This document shows positions 41,301 through 52,233 of a stretch of 64,000 nt of DNA, one piece after another (positions within the stretch are counted from its first letter, which is position 1; every line of letters starts with the position of its first letter). The notes below the pieces were generated by a model. The model had not been told where the DNA came from. It did no database searches and worked only from the letters and a program-made list of their open reading frames with translations. Location of the stretch: positions 8,282,001-8,346,000 of the forward strand of contig CM076960.1 of assembly GCA_039566865.1 (NCBI GenBank), written 5' to 3'. Both the position numbers and the translations under genes were made by a program. The DNA is from Aurelia coerulea. Lineage: Eukaryota > Cnidaria > Scyphozoa > Semaeostomeae > Ulmaridae.

Positions 41301-43358
41301 GTGACATAACAGATCTGAGACCCTTTCATTCATAAATCGTACCATCTGGGTGTTTAGCACTCTATCGAATATCTTTGAGAGACATGGTAACACACTAATG
41401 GGGCGAAAATTCTTTTTGACAGCAGAATCATCATTTTTGAAGATAGGCGAAACATCTGCTACTTTAAGATCACTTGGAAAGCTGCTGTCACTGATTGCAT
41501 TGTTGATATGGAAAGTGACTTCTTTATAGCAATGATTTGCAGAGAGTTTTAGCATGTCTACTGGAATATGACCACTTGTCTTTTTTGTCTTATCAAGATG
41601 CATTATCTCACTAAAAACAAGCGTAGGATCTACTTTTGAAAACTCAAAAGTTTCCCATGATGCAAATTTTTCTTTGATTTCTAATATGCTTGGGTGGTTC
41701 GCATATTTGTTAATTGCATTTAAGACTGGGTCATCCATTGGTACATAATCATTATTGGCTATTACATCAGGGGGATATCTAAGGTATCTACGTTATTAGT
41801 AAAATAAGAATTAAAACATTCTGCAATTTCTTTATCGTCTGACAGTATCTCTCACCCCTCAACCAGTATTATCTTGTTACTCGCTTGAGAGTTTGAGAAC
41901 AATGGTTTAAACGTTTTCCAGAACACCTTCTCTTTTCCTGCTTCAGTTGGGTTGATACTGTTGTAAAAATTTCTCTTAGCATCTCTGTTCAACTTGACTA
42001 CGAAATTTCGTTGTTTTCGATATCTTTTTAAGTCATCCTCATTTCCTGTCTTGTTTGCTACGTTCTTTAACCTAGTTCTTTGCATCATTGCTTTTCGCAG
42101 CACTTTATTCAAGTGTATTTTGTTATTACCCCTAACTGTAACCAACTTGTGAGGAGCATGCTTATCCAATGTTGATGTAAACATAGATGGTCATGAGCAT
42201 CCTTGGTTTAACTCCTATCTGCAAAACCGACGTCAATTCTGCAAGGTTAATGGCACATCCTCAAGTTTACAGAAGTTGATTGCGGAGTGCGACAGGGTTC
42301 ATGTCTTGGTCCACTCCTTTTTCTAAGTTATTTTAGCGATCTCCCAATGTCTCTCCGTAAATGCAATGTGACAATGTATGCTGATGACACAAGTATTTCA
42401 CATCCTGCGAAAATTATCAACGAGTTGAATGACACACTGAATAGTGATCTCGATCGACTAACGGAATGGTTACTGGGGAAAAAACTGTCACTAAATGTCG
42501 TAAAGACACAGGCGATGGTTGTAGGTTCTCGACCAAACCTAAAAAAGAAATTGATATCGTTGAAAATGAAGCGCTGAAATTGACATCGTTAAAAATGTAA
42601 AATATTTAGGAGTCCAACTTGATGATAGCCTCGTTTGGGATCGGAACACGAAATTATTATGTAGCAAACTGTCTCGTGCTCTAGGATTTTTGAAATATGC
42701 CAAAAAATTCGTACCCAAGGATACCTTAATCAAAATGTATCATGGCATCGTAGAGCCACATTTCCATTATTGCTGTTCTGTTTGGGGAGGCTGCAGTGAA
42801 ACCAGATTGCAAACCATACAAAAATTGCAAAATCGAGCTGCAAGAATTGTCACCAATAGCAGCTATGATGTATCCGCCTCAAATTTGATCAAGGAACTAA
42901 ATTGGCAAACAGTTACGGAAATGATAAAATGCGAGACAGCTACTATTACATACAAAGCATTGTCAGGTCTTGCACCCTGCTATCTTTCAAACCTTTTCAA
43001 GAAAAACTCTGCGCGTGATATCAGTATGAATTTGCGGAATGCCATTGCCGATGTCCTTGTTCCAAGGATGAAAACTTGCAATGGGCAGAAAGCGATATCT
43101 TTCCGGGGTGCAAAGACTTGGAATGAATTGCCTTTGGATGTCAAACAAGCGCCCTCTCTTAGCATTTTTAAAAGTAGGCTGAAGAGTAATTTACCTCTCT
43201 CAGGCTAACTCCATTATTTTTCATTTATTTATTTTTTTTTAGATTGTAAATATAGGTAATTTGTTAGTAATTTTTAGTAATATTGTAAAGTTTGGCACGG
43301 CCCCCTGCTCTCGATTGACGGGGCTACCGTGTAAATATAATGAAAATAATGAAAATAA
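38340..43358 (+). mobile_element. Decayed LINE (endonuclease and RT), interrupted by another LINE
   Basis: Sequence of the element lies at ~38340-39987 and 42185-43358. The first part holds an APE-type endonuclease tail (LAWYRPPDVSN, IILGDTNCDF, SSTLIDHV, GLSDHYLV). Then come the linker (APMRNKRVSERFSPWLT) and RT start (NYRPISVLPFSSRVFEKLV, FIDLKKAFDTVDHQLLLAKL). The second part resumes with WFNSYLQNRRQFCKVNG, VRQGSCLGPLLFLSYFSDLP, MYADDTSIS, and the thumb region ending KSRLKSNLPLSG at ~43205. There are frameshifts near 38850, 39340, 39520, 39810 and 42575 and a stop at ~39161. The 3' end has AAAATAATG repeats at 43337-43358. Confidence 0.8.
39988..42184 (-). mobile_element. 5'-truncated LINE nested in the 38.3-43.4 kb LINE
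   Basis: Minus-strand frames 41852-42184, 41205-41738 and 40108-41253 encode the linker (YRKQRNFVVKLNRDAKRNFY), RT start (NFRPISVLPCLSKIFDRVL), MDLSKAYDCLPHDLLIAKL, GVPQGSILGPLFFNIFINDL and CNFADDNTIFV. The C-terminus is CNCTICK. Frameshifts lie near 41270 and 41790. The left end is an ATT-type tail (ATAATAATAATAATG on the plus strand). CATA borders both sides, so the target duplication may be CATA. The host LINE frame (KLKKYGI / D-G-H-E) is consistent across the insert. Confidence 0.85.
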
Positions 43359-44219
43359 ATGCTCGGGGAACTAGGCGAGATCCCTGTGACAATGAACATA
43401 CTGACTCGCATAGTAACCTACTGGCACCGATTGGCAACAATGGATGAAAGCAGCTTAGCAAAGAAAGCTTACAATGATGTGCTTCTACAGCCAGATGAAA
43501 AGTCGGATTGGAAAGCGACAATAAAATACATTCTAAAAATCGTTGATCTACATTTCCTATTTAATGATCCCTGGAAGTTAAGGCCATCGCAGGTAAAAAA
43601 GCAGTTGAAATCAAAAGTGGCAGCGCTCTTCGCGATAAAATGGAGCGAGTGCGTACGCCAGGCATCGGTAACTAGCATCAAGTATAGAAAACGTAGGTAC
43701 TACAAATTATTTAAAAGTAAATTCGAAATAGCGAAATACCTTGTTCATCTCAAGGACTTTTCATTAAGACCGCAAGCTGCTAAATGAGGGGTACTTCGGG
43801 GGGGTCCCAATACCGCAATACCGCACGAAAAAGACACCAAATACCGCAATACCGCACCCAAAAATAGCAAAATACCGCAAACGCTAGAAAACTAAAAACA
43901 TCGCTGTTAATACAGTATACCGGTCTGTAGCAGTTTGATTCCGACCTAAATCCACCTTCCTTCATCAAAATTTGTAGTTTGGTCTATTAGCTAGATCGTA
44001 GTTAGAGATTTTACAGACAAAACTGTGACGTGAGAACGGCAGGAAAAGTTTCATTGATGTGCTTTCAGTAAAACTGCATTGACAGCAGAAATTACGAAGA
44101 TGTAGAACATATCAATTCTTTTTTAATATCGATTCTGCTACACAAGGGCTGACTTTTTCGCGAATACCAGATAAAAAGTTTATTCTGGCTCAAGCTTTTT
44201 TTACCCATTTCCAAATGTC

Positions 44220-45440
44220 GGTGTGGGTTCAGATGGTTATCAAAATCTACTTGTATGATTTTGTCTCATGAATAGTTTGATTGTAGATTGTGATGTCCAC
44301 GTTTGGCTGTTTGGACAACTTTTGATGTGATCCATATAGCACAAATTCAGTTTTACCTTTTTTCAAGTTAAATGAACAAGTTATTTTCATGAAGCCAGTC
44401 TGCAACTTTTTGCAGTTCACTGTTAAGTAAATGTTGTATTTCAATTGAGTTCTTCCTTGCACAATATGAAAAAGTATCGTTGGCATATAATATAATGCCA
44501 GCATCAGTGAGCGGAATATGGATTGCGTTGATTATCAGCCCAAAGAGAAGGGACCCCAGGATGGATCCTTGTGGTATACCGCATGTAACGTTTTCTTCGC
44601 ATGAGCTGGTGTTATCAAATATTTAGTATTGTTTCCTATTAAAGAAATAATCACCTATCCATTGTAATTCCACATCATCTATACCATAACTTGGCAATCT
44701 TTCCAGCAAGGTTGCATGACGTACTGTGTCGAAGGCTTTACGAAGGTCAATATATAGACAGCACCACTAAGTAGCCCTTTTTCAACGCTCTGTCTAAACT
44801 TTTCTGACAGTAAGGCAGGGCCGAAGCCAGTGGGGGGGGCTGGGGGCGGAGCGCCCCCCCCCCCAGAAGGCCATTTATCGGAAATTTCACTCCACTTGTC
44901 GGATTTTTGTTGTTGTTACAGGCCCACATGTAGAAGATTTTACTGGGAAAATGATGCAAAGAACATGAATTTATTGACTTTCGAGGATAAATTTTGATAT
45001 GAATTTTGAATCTACAGCATTTTTTTCTTCATATTGACCAATTTTGAAGGCCCCAACCTTGAAACTATAAAATAATTCCAAAATCTAGTCATTAAAGGAG
45101 CACATCAGTCCTTTCGTGCATGTTTTAACGGACCTTCCCAAAATTGGGGTTGTTGCTGTTGTTGTTGTTGATTTTATAGCATCGGAAAATTTTGGTTCTT
45201 TGCCCCCCTAAGAATTAAGGCTGGTATCGGGCCTGCAGTGAGGTAACTGCATGTTGCGTAGATCTCCCTTGTCTAAACACAAACTGATGTAGGCACAATA
45301 GGCTATTCGATTCAAGGTACTGGGACAGTTGATTATAAATGATCTTCTAGATAACTTTTGATAGAGCAGGAATTACCGTGATAGGCGTATAGTTGTCCAA
45401 CATTGTCGGATTGCCTGATTTGAAAATATGGGTGATTTCC
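44220..45440 (-). mobile_element. LINE fragments inside the 2.0 kb element
   Basis: Minus strand ~45440-45240 reads a diverged RT motif 1 (LDNYTPITVIPALSKVI). Minus strand ~44810-44220 reads CGIPQGSILGSLLFG, ILYANDT (a changed ADD box) and NLKKGKTEFVLYGSHQ. The MITE at 44815-45237 separates them. Many stops; a dead copy. Confidence 0.65.
44815..45237. mobile_element. MITE with GC-rich ends
   Basis: GCAGGGCCGAAGCCAG at left against GGCTGGTATCGGGCCTGC at right, imperfect inverted ends. AGTAAG / AGTGAG flank it, an imperfect duplication. A long C/G run lies near 44833-44872. Confidence 0.5.
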
Positions 45441-46452
45441 TATATCTAAAGTTTTGAGTCGTGCAAATATTTTGATTCTTTTTCTTCAGATAAGAGTGTT
45501 GCGTGCTATTCTCCGCAGGCACCTTTTCAAGGTTGAGCAGGTGGAGCAGGCACAAGGAGAGAGGGATAAGGGACCACCCTCTTCTTCGATTTTCTTTCCT
45601 CTATCAGTTCGTCTCGAAGATGCTTTCTTCTTCAACAGGAAAATGGCACTGCATGAAGTTTGGATGTTAATTTTCGTACAATACCGCATACCGCGCTGTG
45701 AAAGCTCGATACCGCAATACCGCAAGTTTTTTCCGTCATTACCGCAATACTGCACAAAATTTACCCCCGATACCGCAATACCGCAAACCCCGAAGTACCC
45801 CTCCTAAATTTAGATGTAGCGATCACAACTTAATGATAGAAGTAGTACGGCATAAAAACATAGCTTTGGAAAATAGAATTTGCACCAAATGTAACACTAG
45901 CTGTATTGAGGACGAGATTCATCTGCTCTCGAATGTAGTGCATACGTAAATTTAAGGCGACAATACTTGAGTCAGGAAATCATAAAAATAATTAACAATC
46001 AAAATGACAAAAATGAAGCATTCAAACTGATAAATAACAATAAAGACCCAGACAACATCTATCAATTGCAAAATATTTAAAAGAAGCATTTAAGAGCAGA
46101 ATCGATATTAGCTAAGGAAGGGTTAATTTCTTTGTCCATTCACCCCAGTAGACAGCGCATGCTCGAAAATTTTCCTGGAGGCTTTGCCTCCAGACCCCTT
46201 AATTTCAATAACCTCTCATTTAATATGTCTTGGCCACGCCACTGAGGCTAATGTTTCACTTGATTTGCTCAACATTGCTCCCTGTGTAGGTGGACATTTT
46301 TTATTATTATTATTATTAAATATCTATTTAAAGTAGGCTAAAAAATGAATAGCTAAATTGCAGCTAATTAAGGCCTACTATTTACAATATACATAATTTA
46401 CAATAAAACTAAAATTAATATATATTACAGGACAAATCAGAGTTAAAATCTA

Positions 46453-49131
46453 TCATGTTAGAAACCCAACTTGCGGGATATATACTTTGCAAAGCCTACA
46501 GTTGCATGTTCCACCATTCCAACATCTAATTCGTTTTTTGAACATAGACATAGGAAGGCTGTTTAATTGTTTTAGTTCTTGCGGTAAATGCTGCCACAGT
46601 TTATTTCCAAGGTAAGTAATGGACTCAACTCCAAAGGCCGTAGTTCGTACTTTTGGCAGTTGAGCGTCATTACCATGCCTTAGGCAGTACCTAATATTTC
46701 GTTGCATGAAAATATCCTTCATGAATGGTGGATTCAGACCGCATTTTGTTTTATAAATTTCAGTCATGAGCAACTGTAGGTTTCTTACATGGATTGGCAC
46801 CGATTTAGATTGCTCCAGGAGAAAACCGAAATCATTCTCGTAATCTTTATATGCAATGCGTAATGCCCTTTCTTGAATATGATTTATTCTATGATTCAAA
46901 GCTCTATCATAGAACATCCAAACAAGAGGACAGTAGCTGAAATGGGACAAAACGAACGCCCTCATTAACTGCTGCAGTTTTTCAGTGTCCATGTATCGTG
47001 AAATTCGAGCAAGAGCGTGGAGTTTTTGGCTGGCCTTTTTGCAAACAGTCTTGACGTGTTGCTTGAAAGAAAGTGATTTATCAAAGGTTATACCGAGAAG
47101 ATTTTCCTCTGAACTTTCTTTCACATAGGCCTCGCCTATTTTAATTGTTGTTTCAGTACTCCCTTTTGCACCAAAAATCATTAAGTGACATTTGTCTTCA
47201 TTTAGCTTCATGCCATTGTTTGGAAACCATTCAGTTATCTTAAGGGCATCATTCTCCAAATGCATGATGACATTTTCGATGTTAGAACCACACGCATAAA
47301 TAGTTGTGTCATCCGCATAATTACAGATTTCGGTGTCCTCCAGGAACATAAAAAGGTCATTCAGGTATATGTTAAACAAAAGGGGTCCCAAGACCGAGCC
47401 TTGCGGTACTCCCAGGACGGTTTCTGTCCATGTGCTGAATGAACCATTGACCTTTACCCTCTGCCTCCTGTCGGTGAGATAGCTATTGATAAACAGCAAA
47501 GCAGATCTACTGAAGCCATATGCATTCAATTTTGCTATTAGTAGTTCATGATTTAGACAATCAAAAGCCTTCGAAAGGTCTGTAAGGACAGCCCCTACGA
47601 CGCCTCCGCTGTCCATTGTCTTCTTGCAAGCTTCCACAAAACGTAGAAGTGCATGCTGTGTACCATAGCCCTCTCGAAACCCACAAAGGAGTGAGGACAG
47701 GAAACTTTGGACAAAAGGTAGCATTTGGTCTTGCACCAATCTTTCATAAATTTTTGATACCGATGGTAAGACTGTAATCGGTCGGTAGTTCTTTTTCGTA
47801 AAGGCATCCTCCTTTTTGAAGAGCGAGCTTATATCTCCAGTTTTCAATTCTTTGGGAAAAGTACCCTTGGATAAACCAGAGTTGAACAAATTCTGTATGG
47901 CAACAGAGAATATGTCCAAATTTTCCTTTAGAATTTTTGCAGGGATGCAGTCAACTGGAGAGGCTTTTCTTGGATTGAGTTGTCTAATCTTAATAGCAAC
48001 CTCTTCGGTGGCGACCTTTCTGAAATCAAATTTGTCTGAACACTTAATAGTATTTTTAATTTTGCAAATACTTGGATGAGCTTCGTATTTCTTAACAGAT
48101 TTGTCAATTGGATCTAGTATATCACTTGTTGGTAGCAAAAGTGAGTCATTTACAGAGATCCCTAAACTATCTGTGATGTTTGCGAAATACTGGTTGAAAA
48201 TCTCTGCAATTTGAGAGTCCTGATTTACCACTTTTCCGTCTTCGATCAAAGAGAAGGAAGAATTTACTTGCACTTTGTCTGAGAACAGTGGTTTTACTGT
48301 CTTCCAAAATTTATGATTATCGGTAAGCTTACCAAGGTCGATGTCCCTAAAGTAGTCAAATTTGGCCCTACGTAGTAATTTCACGCATTTGTTCCTCTGC
48401 TTTTTGAAAGCCTTGAGATTTTCCTCAGTGCTATCATTGTGATACTTATTACGCAGTCTAGTTCTATGCATGTTTTCTTTACGCAAGGCTTTAGTCATAA
48501 AAGGCCCATCGTTTGCGCGAATATATTTCTTCTTAACGGGTGCGTGTTCATTCAGCACGGCCATGACCACAGCTTTAAAAGCACCATAGTCCTCACTCCC
48601 ACCCAACTCAGATGACAACATATGAATGAGATGAGTTCTGAAGTCCACGGCGCCAAATCGGCTGTAGTCTCTATAGGAGATTATCTTAGGCCCCCTTTTG
48701 ACATATCCACCCTTTAAAACGGTGACAATCATTGCATGGAAGTCGGACAGTCCCGTTTCTATTGTAGATGTAGCCTGAAGACTTGATTTCGTATTTGTTA
48801 AAATCAAGTCAATACATCGAGGACTGTCGGACTTGAAACAAGTTGGGCTCCTAACAAGGCTAGTTAAATCGTAACTGTCGACGAAATCACTGATGACGTC
48901 ATCGCCTATTTCGCAATTAAAATCTCCTATCAAAATGAGATTTTCATAATTGCTACAGTAGTGATCAAGAACCATACCAATCTCGTCAAAGAAATACTGT
49001 TTCGCTTGAGAGGGGGGACGATAAATGGCAACAAGGAGCCATTTTTTCTTTCGCAGATTAATCTCTATCATCCCACATTCAATGTCGTTAGGGGTTTTAT
49101 ACTGTTTCAATTCTTTGACTGGCTGGTGCAC
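46453..49131 (-). CDS. LINE ORF2: endonuclease C-terminal part and reverse transcriptase
   Basis: 892 open codons. Endonuclease: LLVAIYRPPSQAKQYFF, LILIGDFNCE, PRCIDLILTNTK and GLSDFHAMIV (catalytic Asn/Asp/His positions present). Linker: FKKQRNKCVKLLRRAKFDYF. RT: NYRPITVLPSVSKIYERLV, LTDLSKAFDCLNHELLIAKL, GVPQGSVLGPLLFNIYLNDL and CNYADDTTIYA. The C-terminus ends CNCRLCKVYIPQ. The N-terminal part of the endonuclease is in the next frame at 49097-49732. The protein would nick the target and copy LINE RNA there. Confidence 0.9.
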   Translation of the reverse strand: MHQPVKELKQYKTPNDIECGMIEINLRKKKWLLVAIYRPPSQAKQYFFDEIGMVLDHYCSNYENLILIGDFNCEIGDDVISDFVDSYDLTSLVRSPTCFKSDSPRCIDLILTNTKSSLQATSTIETGLSDFHAMIVTVLKGGYVKRGPKIISYRDYSRFGAVDFRTHLIHMLSSELGGSEDYGAFKAVVMAVLNEHAPVKKKYIRANDGPFMTKALRKENMHRTRLRNKYHNDSTEENLKAFKKQRNKCVKLLRRAKFDYFRDIDLGKLTDNHKFWKTVKPLFSDKVQVNSSFSLIEDGKVVNQDSQIAEIFNQYFANITDSLGISVNDSLLLPTSDILDPIDKSVKKYEAHPSICKIKNTIKCSDKFDFRKVATEEVAIKIRQLNPRKASPVDCIPAKILKENLDIFSVAIQNLFNSGLSKGTFPKELKTGDISSLFKKEDAFTKKNYRPITVLPSVSKIYERLVQDQMLPFVQSFLSSLLCGFREGYGTQHALLRFVEACKKTMDSGGVVGAVLTDLSKAFDCLNHELLIAKLNAYGFSRSALLFINSYLTDRRQRVKVNGSFSTWTETVLGVPQGSVLGPLLFNIYLNDLFMFLEDTEICNYADDTTIYACGSNIENVIMHLENDALKITEWFPNNGMKLNEDKCHLMIFGAKGSTETTIKIGEAYVKESSEENLLGITFDKSLSFKQHVKTVCKKASQKLHALARISRYMDTEKLQQLMRAFVLSHFSYCPLVWMFYDRALNHRINHIQERALRIAYKDYENDFGFLLEQSKSVPIHVRNLQLLMTEIYKTKCGLNPPFMKDIFMQRNIRYCLRHGNDAQLPKVRTTAFGVESITYLGNKLWQHLPQELKQLNSLPMSMFKKRIRCWNGGTCNCRLCKVYIPQVGFLT

Positions 49132-49732
49132 GTTCTCTCACGTAAATTAATAAACCACCCCCATTTTGATTCCGATCGTATCTAAATGGCTTCATAAATC
49201 CTTCAATAGCAAACTGGCTTGTTGGAAAAGTATTATCGATCTTAGTCTCAGCTATCACCAAAATATCAATAGTTTCTGATATCATAGGTCTTAAAAAATC
49301 GATTTTATTCCTAATTGAATTGATGTTTAGATATGCTACGAGAAGACCGTTACGGTTTTTCAATCGAATAGTTTCCAATGCTGTGTTAACATCGGCCTCC
49401 CTAGAGACCAATTCGCCAGCAGTGCTTTTGTCGACATTTACGTCCATTAATGCATCATTCTGTTCTTTATCATTATCAGCCTCGATCTCGTCCTCCAGCC
49501 CGGCACACGCACCAGGTCCGCAGGGCGAGAGAGGGTCACCGCCACAGCAAACTGCGGCCGTGTCGACCTCGATCTCGCCCTCCGTTCCATCTGCACATGA
49601 GCCAGACCCGGAAGACGAGAGGGGGACACGGCCACAGGCAACTGTAGCCGTGCCACCCTCGATCTTAGCCTCTTCATGCCTATTATCGTTATTTGAGACA
49701 CCTAATGCCAAGGAGGAAAGTATTGAGATCAT
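49097..49732 (-). CDS. LINE ORF2 start: N-terminal tail and endonuclease first half
   Basis: 211 codons. The last ~80 are the start of an APE-type endonuclease: YLNINSIRNKIDFLRPMI, DILVIAETKID and GGGLLIYVRE. Before them is an acidic, low-complexity region with two imperfect copies of a ~20-residue Gly/Ser/Cys/Glu unit (G-D-P/R-V-P-L-S), encoded by a GC-rich stretch at 49490-49670. The frame leaves the endonuclease near 49120; ORF2 continues in the 46453-49131 frame. Confidence 0.75.
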   Translation of the reverse strand: MISILSSLALGVSNNDNRHEEAKIEGGTATVACGRVPLSSSGSGSCADGTEGEIEVDTAAVCCGGDPLSPCGPGACAGLEDEIEADNDKEQNDALMDVNVDKSTAGELVSREADVNTALETIRLKNRNGLLVAYLNINSIRNKIDFLRPMISETIDILVIAETKIDNTFPTSQFAIEGFMKPFRYDRNQNGGGLLIYVRERAPASQRIETV

Positions 49733-49861
49733 TTCACTTTTGATATCAGCAGTATTTCTAATTAAATTACGCTCATCTCCTTCCGCCCAAGCATCAAGAG
49801 GACTAAAAACTATTTCTTTTTTGCAGTCTTTTTCATATATTTTGTGAATTGCATTTTCAAG

Positions 49862-50176
49862 TCAGTGCCTGCTTCCTTTGAATAGATTATCTGCTAAGAT
49901 ACAGTCACCTGATCTGCTTAGGTGCAGCTCACTTGAATTCAAATGTAGTGAAGGATCGATGTTGGAGTTGTCGATGTATCTGCATCCTTGCTCTGTACAC
50001 AAATCTTTGAGGATGTAATCCACTCTTGCCCTCTTTAATTCGTATTCATCTAGCCGTGGGACCAAACCTGAGATGATGAAATCAGTTTCGTTGCTACGCA
50101 TTGACTTTGCCAAAGATACAATCTCATTTGCTATTTCCAATTCCGACTTTCCTTTGTTACTTTGGCTACACTGCAC
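49862..50176 (-). CDS. LINE ORF1, C-terminal end (SGNH esterase-like)
   Basis: 104 codons. DFIISGLVPRLDEYE, LCTEQGCRYIDNSNI and LHLNSSELHLSRSGD follow the pattern of the SGNH/esterase-like ORF1 ends found in CR1-type LINEs (a late His near 'LHL'). The N-terminal part is lost by 5' truncation. The role proposed for such domains in LINE RNPs is not established. Confidence 0.6.
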   Translation of the reverse strand: MQCSQSNKGKSELEIANEIVSLAKSMRSNETDFIISGLVPRLDEYELKRARVDYILKDLCTEQGCRYIDNSNIDPSLHLNSSELHLSRSGDCILADNLFKGSRH

Positions 50177-50210
50177 TACTGCAAACCCAACAAAGCACCT
50201 TTTCAGACAT

Positions 50211-50930
50211 GCTAGTCTATAAGTAGAATGGAAATCTGAACCAAATTTCCCGGTAAGGAACTACTGCCCCAGTCCGCCCCTGGCAGGGTGTATGGAAAAT
50301 AGCCAGATAAATCAGGCTATCTAGCGTCATCTTAGGTAGCTTGCATGGAAGATGAGTGAAATGATGTTATTTTCCCATTGATTCGAGTTCCCATTGATTC
50401 AATAAAGGAACAGAATCTTTTCCCTACCAATGTTTTGCCATCACCCATCATGCAAAGATAATTTCTTTATTTTCAAGGAGAGTATGTTTGTTTGTATGTA
50501 TGTATGTATATTGGCAATAAATATTTACAAGCTTTACAACATGAAAATAGATACAATACACTATATAAGGTTAAAAACGTAAAGGAAAACATCAAATTAC
50601 AGTGGCGGAGCTTTAAAACTAATCAAGGCTATCAGATAAATCAAGGCTATCAGATAAATAAAGGCAATCATATAAATCATGGCTATCTAGCCTCATTCTA
50701 GGTAGCTTGCATGGAAGCTGAGTGGAATGATGTTATTTCATTGAGTAGCATTAAGAGGTCAAGATGACCTTAATTCCAAAATGGTCCCCTTAGACGTGCT
50801 GGTACAACGAAAATAAAAACAATTGTAGTTGTTTTCGGTATAAAACATGGTTTATAAGATCGGGAGAGATGATGACGAGTCTTAATAGAAGACATGTATG
50901 TTATCTTCCTCTTTCTGTATGTTTCGGAAA
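50211..50930. repeat. Non-coding region with a direct repeat and (TATG)n
   Basis: GGCTATCTAGC ... GATGTTATTT occurs at 50314-50372 and 50681-50738. The sequence in between carries (TATG)n near 50486-50512 and three AATCAAGGCTATCAGATAA-like units (50620-50660). No gene. Confidence 0.6.
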
Positions 50931-52020
50931 AAAATTCTCTTTGATCTTATGTTTGAACGTGTTGATGTTGTTTGTTGACTTCTGAGACGAAAGACTATTC
51001 CATGTTTTGGGCCCTAGATAAGAAAGGCATTTTGTCCAGCATTACTTGTGTGAAATGGAATATTCAATTTGAACGTTGACCTTCGTGTTGCTCGGCACTG
51101 GTTGACTGGACGGAATGTTTCAGCATTTTACGCTGGGTCAGCACTGTACGCTATACTTTCAATGCATTCCCTGCCAGTGTTTTTCTATACAACTCTGAAC
51201 TATGGACCCTAAAAGATACACTTGAAAAACTGATTGATTCTTTCCACAGAAAGATGCTAAGGAGAGTAATTAACATCTACTGGGCAAAATTGATATCAAA
51301 CGAAGGATTATATGAGAAAACAGAAACAACGTTAGAAAGAGAAGATTAGATTGGCTTGGTCACTTGATGAGACTAGAGAGGCGAACGCCAGTTAGGCTAG
51401 CCTTGCATGAATCACTGCAACCTGTGAGAAAAAAGAGAGGTGACTTGGATAAAGATTATATAGCAAGATCTTGCATCGGTAGACATCAAACTAAACTTAA
51501 ACAATAAGACACCTGAACAAACAATTGAAACAGTCGAGGGACTAGCTGAGGATAGAAGCACGTGGAAACAATTGACGAAGGACATTATGACGGTGATGAC
51601 GGTTAACCGTTAGATATGTAAAGATGATGATGATGTACGCTGGGGCAGTTCCTTTGAAAAATTTCATTATGTTGACACAGACACATTGATCTATTCTGCT
51701 TTTTGTGGGGAGCCCATTTATAGCCTTGAATTGTGTGACACAATATGTGCTGTGTTTTTTAATTCAAGTAAAAATGAATGCATTTGTTTTGTGCCGTCTG
51801 GATATTTTTTGGACAGTCTTTTATTCAACCCTGGATACCATGTAGTGCATGCATAATCAAAATTAGGTTGGATAAGAGCATTTAAAAGCAACCTGTGAAG
51901 GGAGTTATCCAGGTAGTTTTGCTTTCTGTACAGAAATTTTAGCTTGCCATAGATAGATAAGAGAGTGCCCCATGGTACAGCCATACAGTCCTCTTGGCCA
52001 TATCGCATAACCTGCAACAG
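50931..52020 (-). mobile_element. LINE C-terminal fragments, split by another LINE
   Basis: Minus strand ~52020-51645 encodes GKLKFLYRKQNYLDNSLHRL and LLNALIQPNFDYACTTWYPG. Minus strand 51128-50931 encodes GPKTWNSLSSQKSTNNI and FKHKIKENF. Both match the thumb/C-terminal region of the family at 28497-29490. The two parts are separated by 51138-51635. Confidence 0.7.
51138..51635 (+). mobile_element. RTE-like LINE 3' fragment with 9-bp target duplication
   Basis: TACGCTGGG flanks it (51129-51137 and 51636-51644). The plus strand encodes LYNSELWTLKDTLEKLIDSF, RKMLRRVINIYW and, after a frameshift, RKRRLDWLGHLMRLERRTP, the post-RT region of RTE-type LINEs. It ends in a (GAT)n tail. Severely 5'-truncated. 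Confidence 0.75.
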
Positions 52021-52233
52021 AAAATGCAGATTACACCTGCCGTCGCAGTGTCGGTGAGAGGTAAATCATTACGAAGGAGCAGTTGTACAGTCTGGTTCCC
52101 TGACGTCATTTTCGACTAGGGGGACTGGGCTCCACGGAAGCGGTCCAAAATAACGTCTGGACAAAAACCGTAACCATGGGCCGTAACCATGCCGCGACTT
52201 GTGCTTTGATTTGCCACCACCTTTTAGCGGGAA

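Larger units (their letters stand above)
43786..45803. mobile_element. 2.0 kb DNA element with 6-bp target duplication
   Basis: Inverted ends GAGGGGTACTTCGGGG / CCCCGAAGTACCCCTC. Flanked by CTAAAT (43780-43785 and 45804-45809). Both subterminal regions carry AATACCGC repeats in the same orientation (43807-43880 and 45680-45788), not inverted. No transposase. The interior holds LINE fragments on the minus strand and a MITE at 44815-45237. Confidence 0.8.
43359..46100 (+). mobile_element. LINE C-terminal fragment, split by a 2.0 kb DNA element
   Basis: 43359-43785 encodes LGELGEIPVTMNILTRIVTY, WKLRPSQVKKQLKSK and the YLVHLKDFSLR segment. 45804-46100 encodes RCSDHNLMIEVVRHKN, then ICTKCNTSCIEDEIHLL, a Cys-containing end typical of a region downstream of RT in one cnidarian LINE family as I remember it. 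The frame joins exactly when the insert is discounted. After ~45945 the copy is frameshifted. Confidence 0.7.
46300..50210 (-). mobile_element. Nearly complete CR1-like LINE
   Basis: Read on the minus strand from 50210 to 46300: end of ORF1, endonuclease, RT, C-terminal Cys cluster, and a (TAA)n tail at 46300-46319. ORF2 is broken by one frameshift near 49120. It is the longest LINE here. The 5' end lies in ORF1, so the copy is 5'-truncated. Confidence 0.9.
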
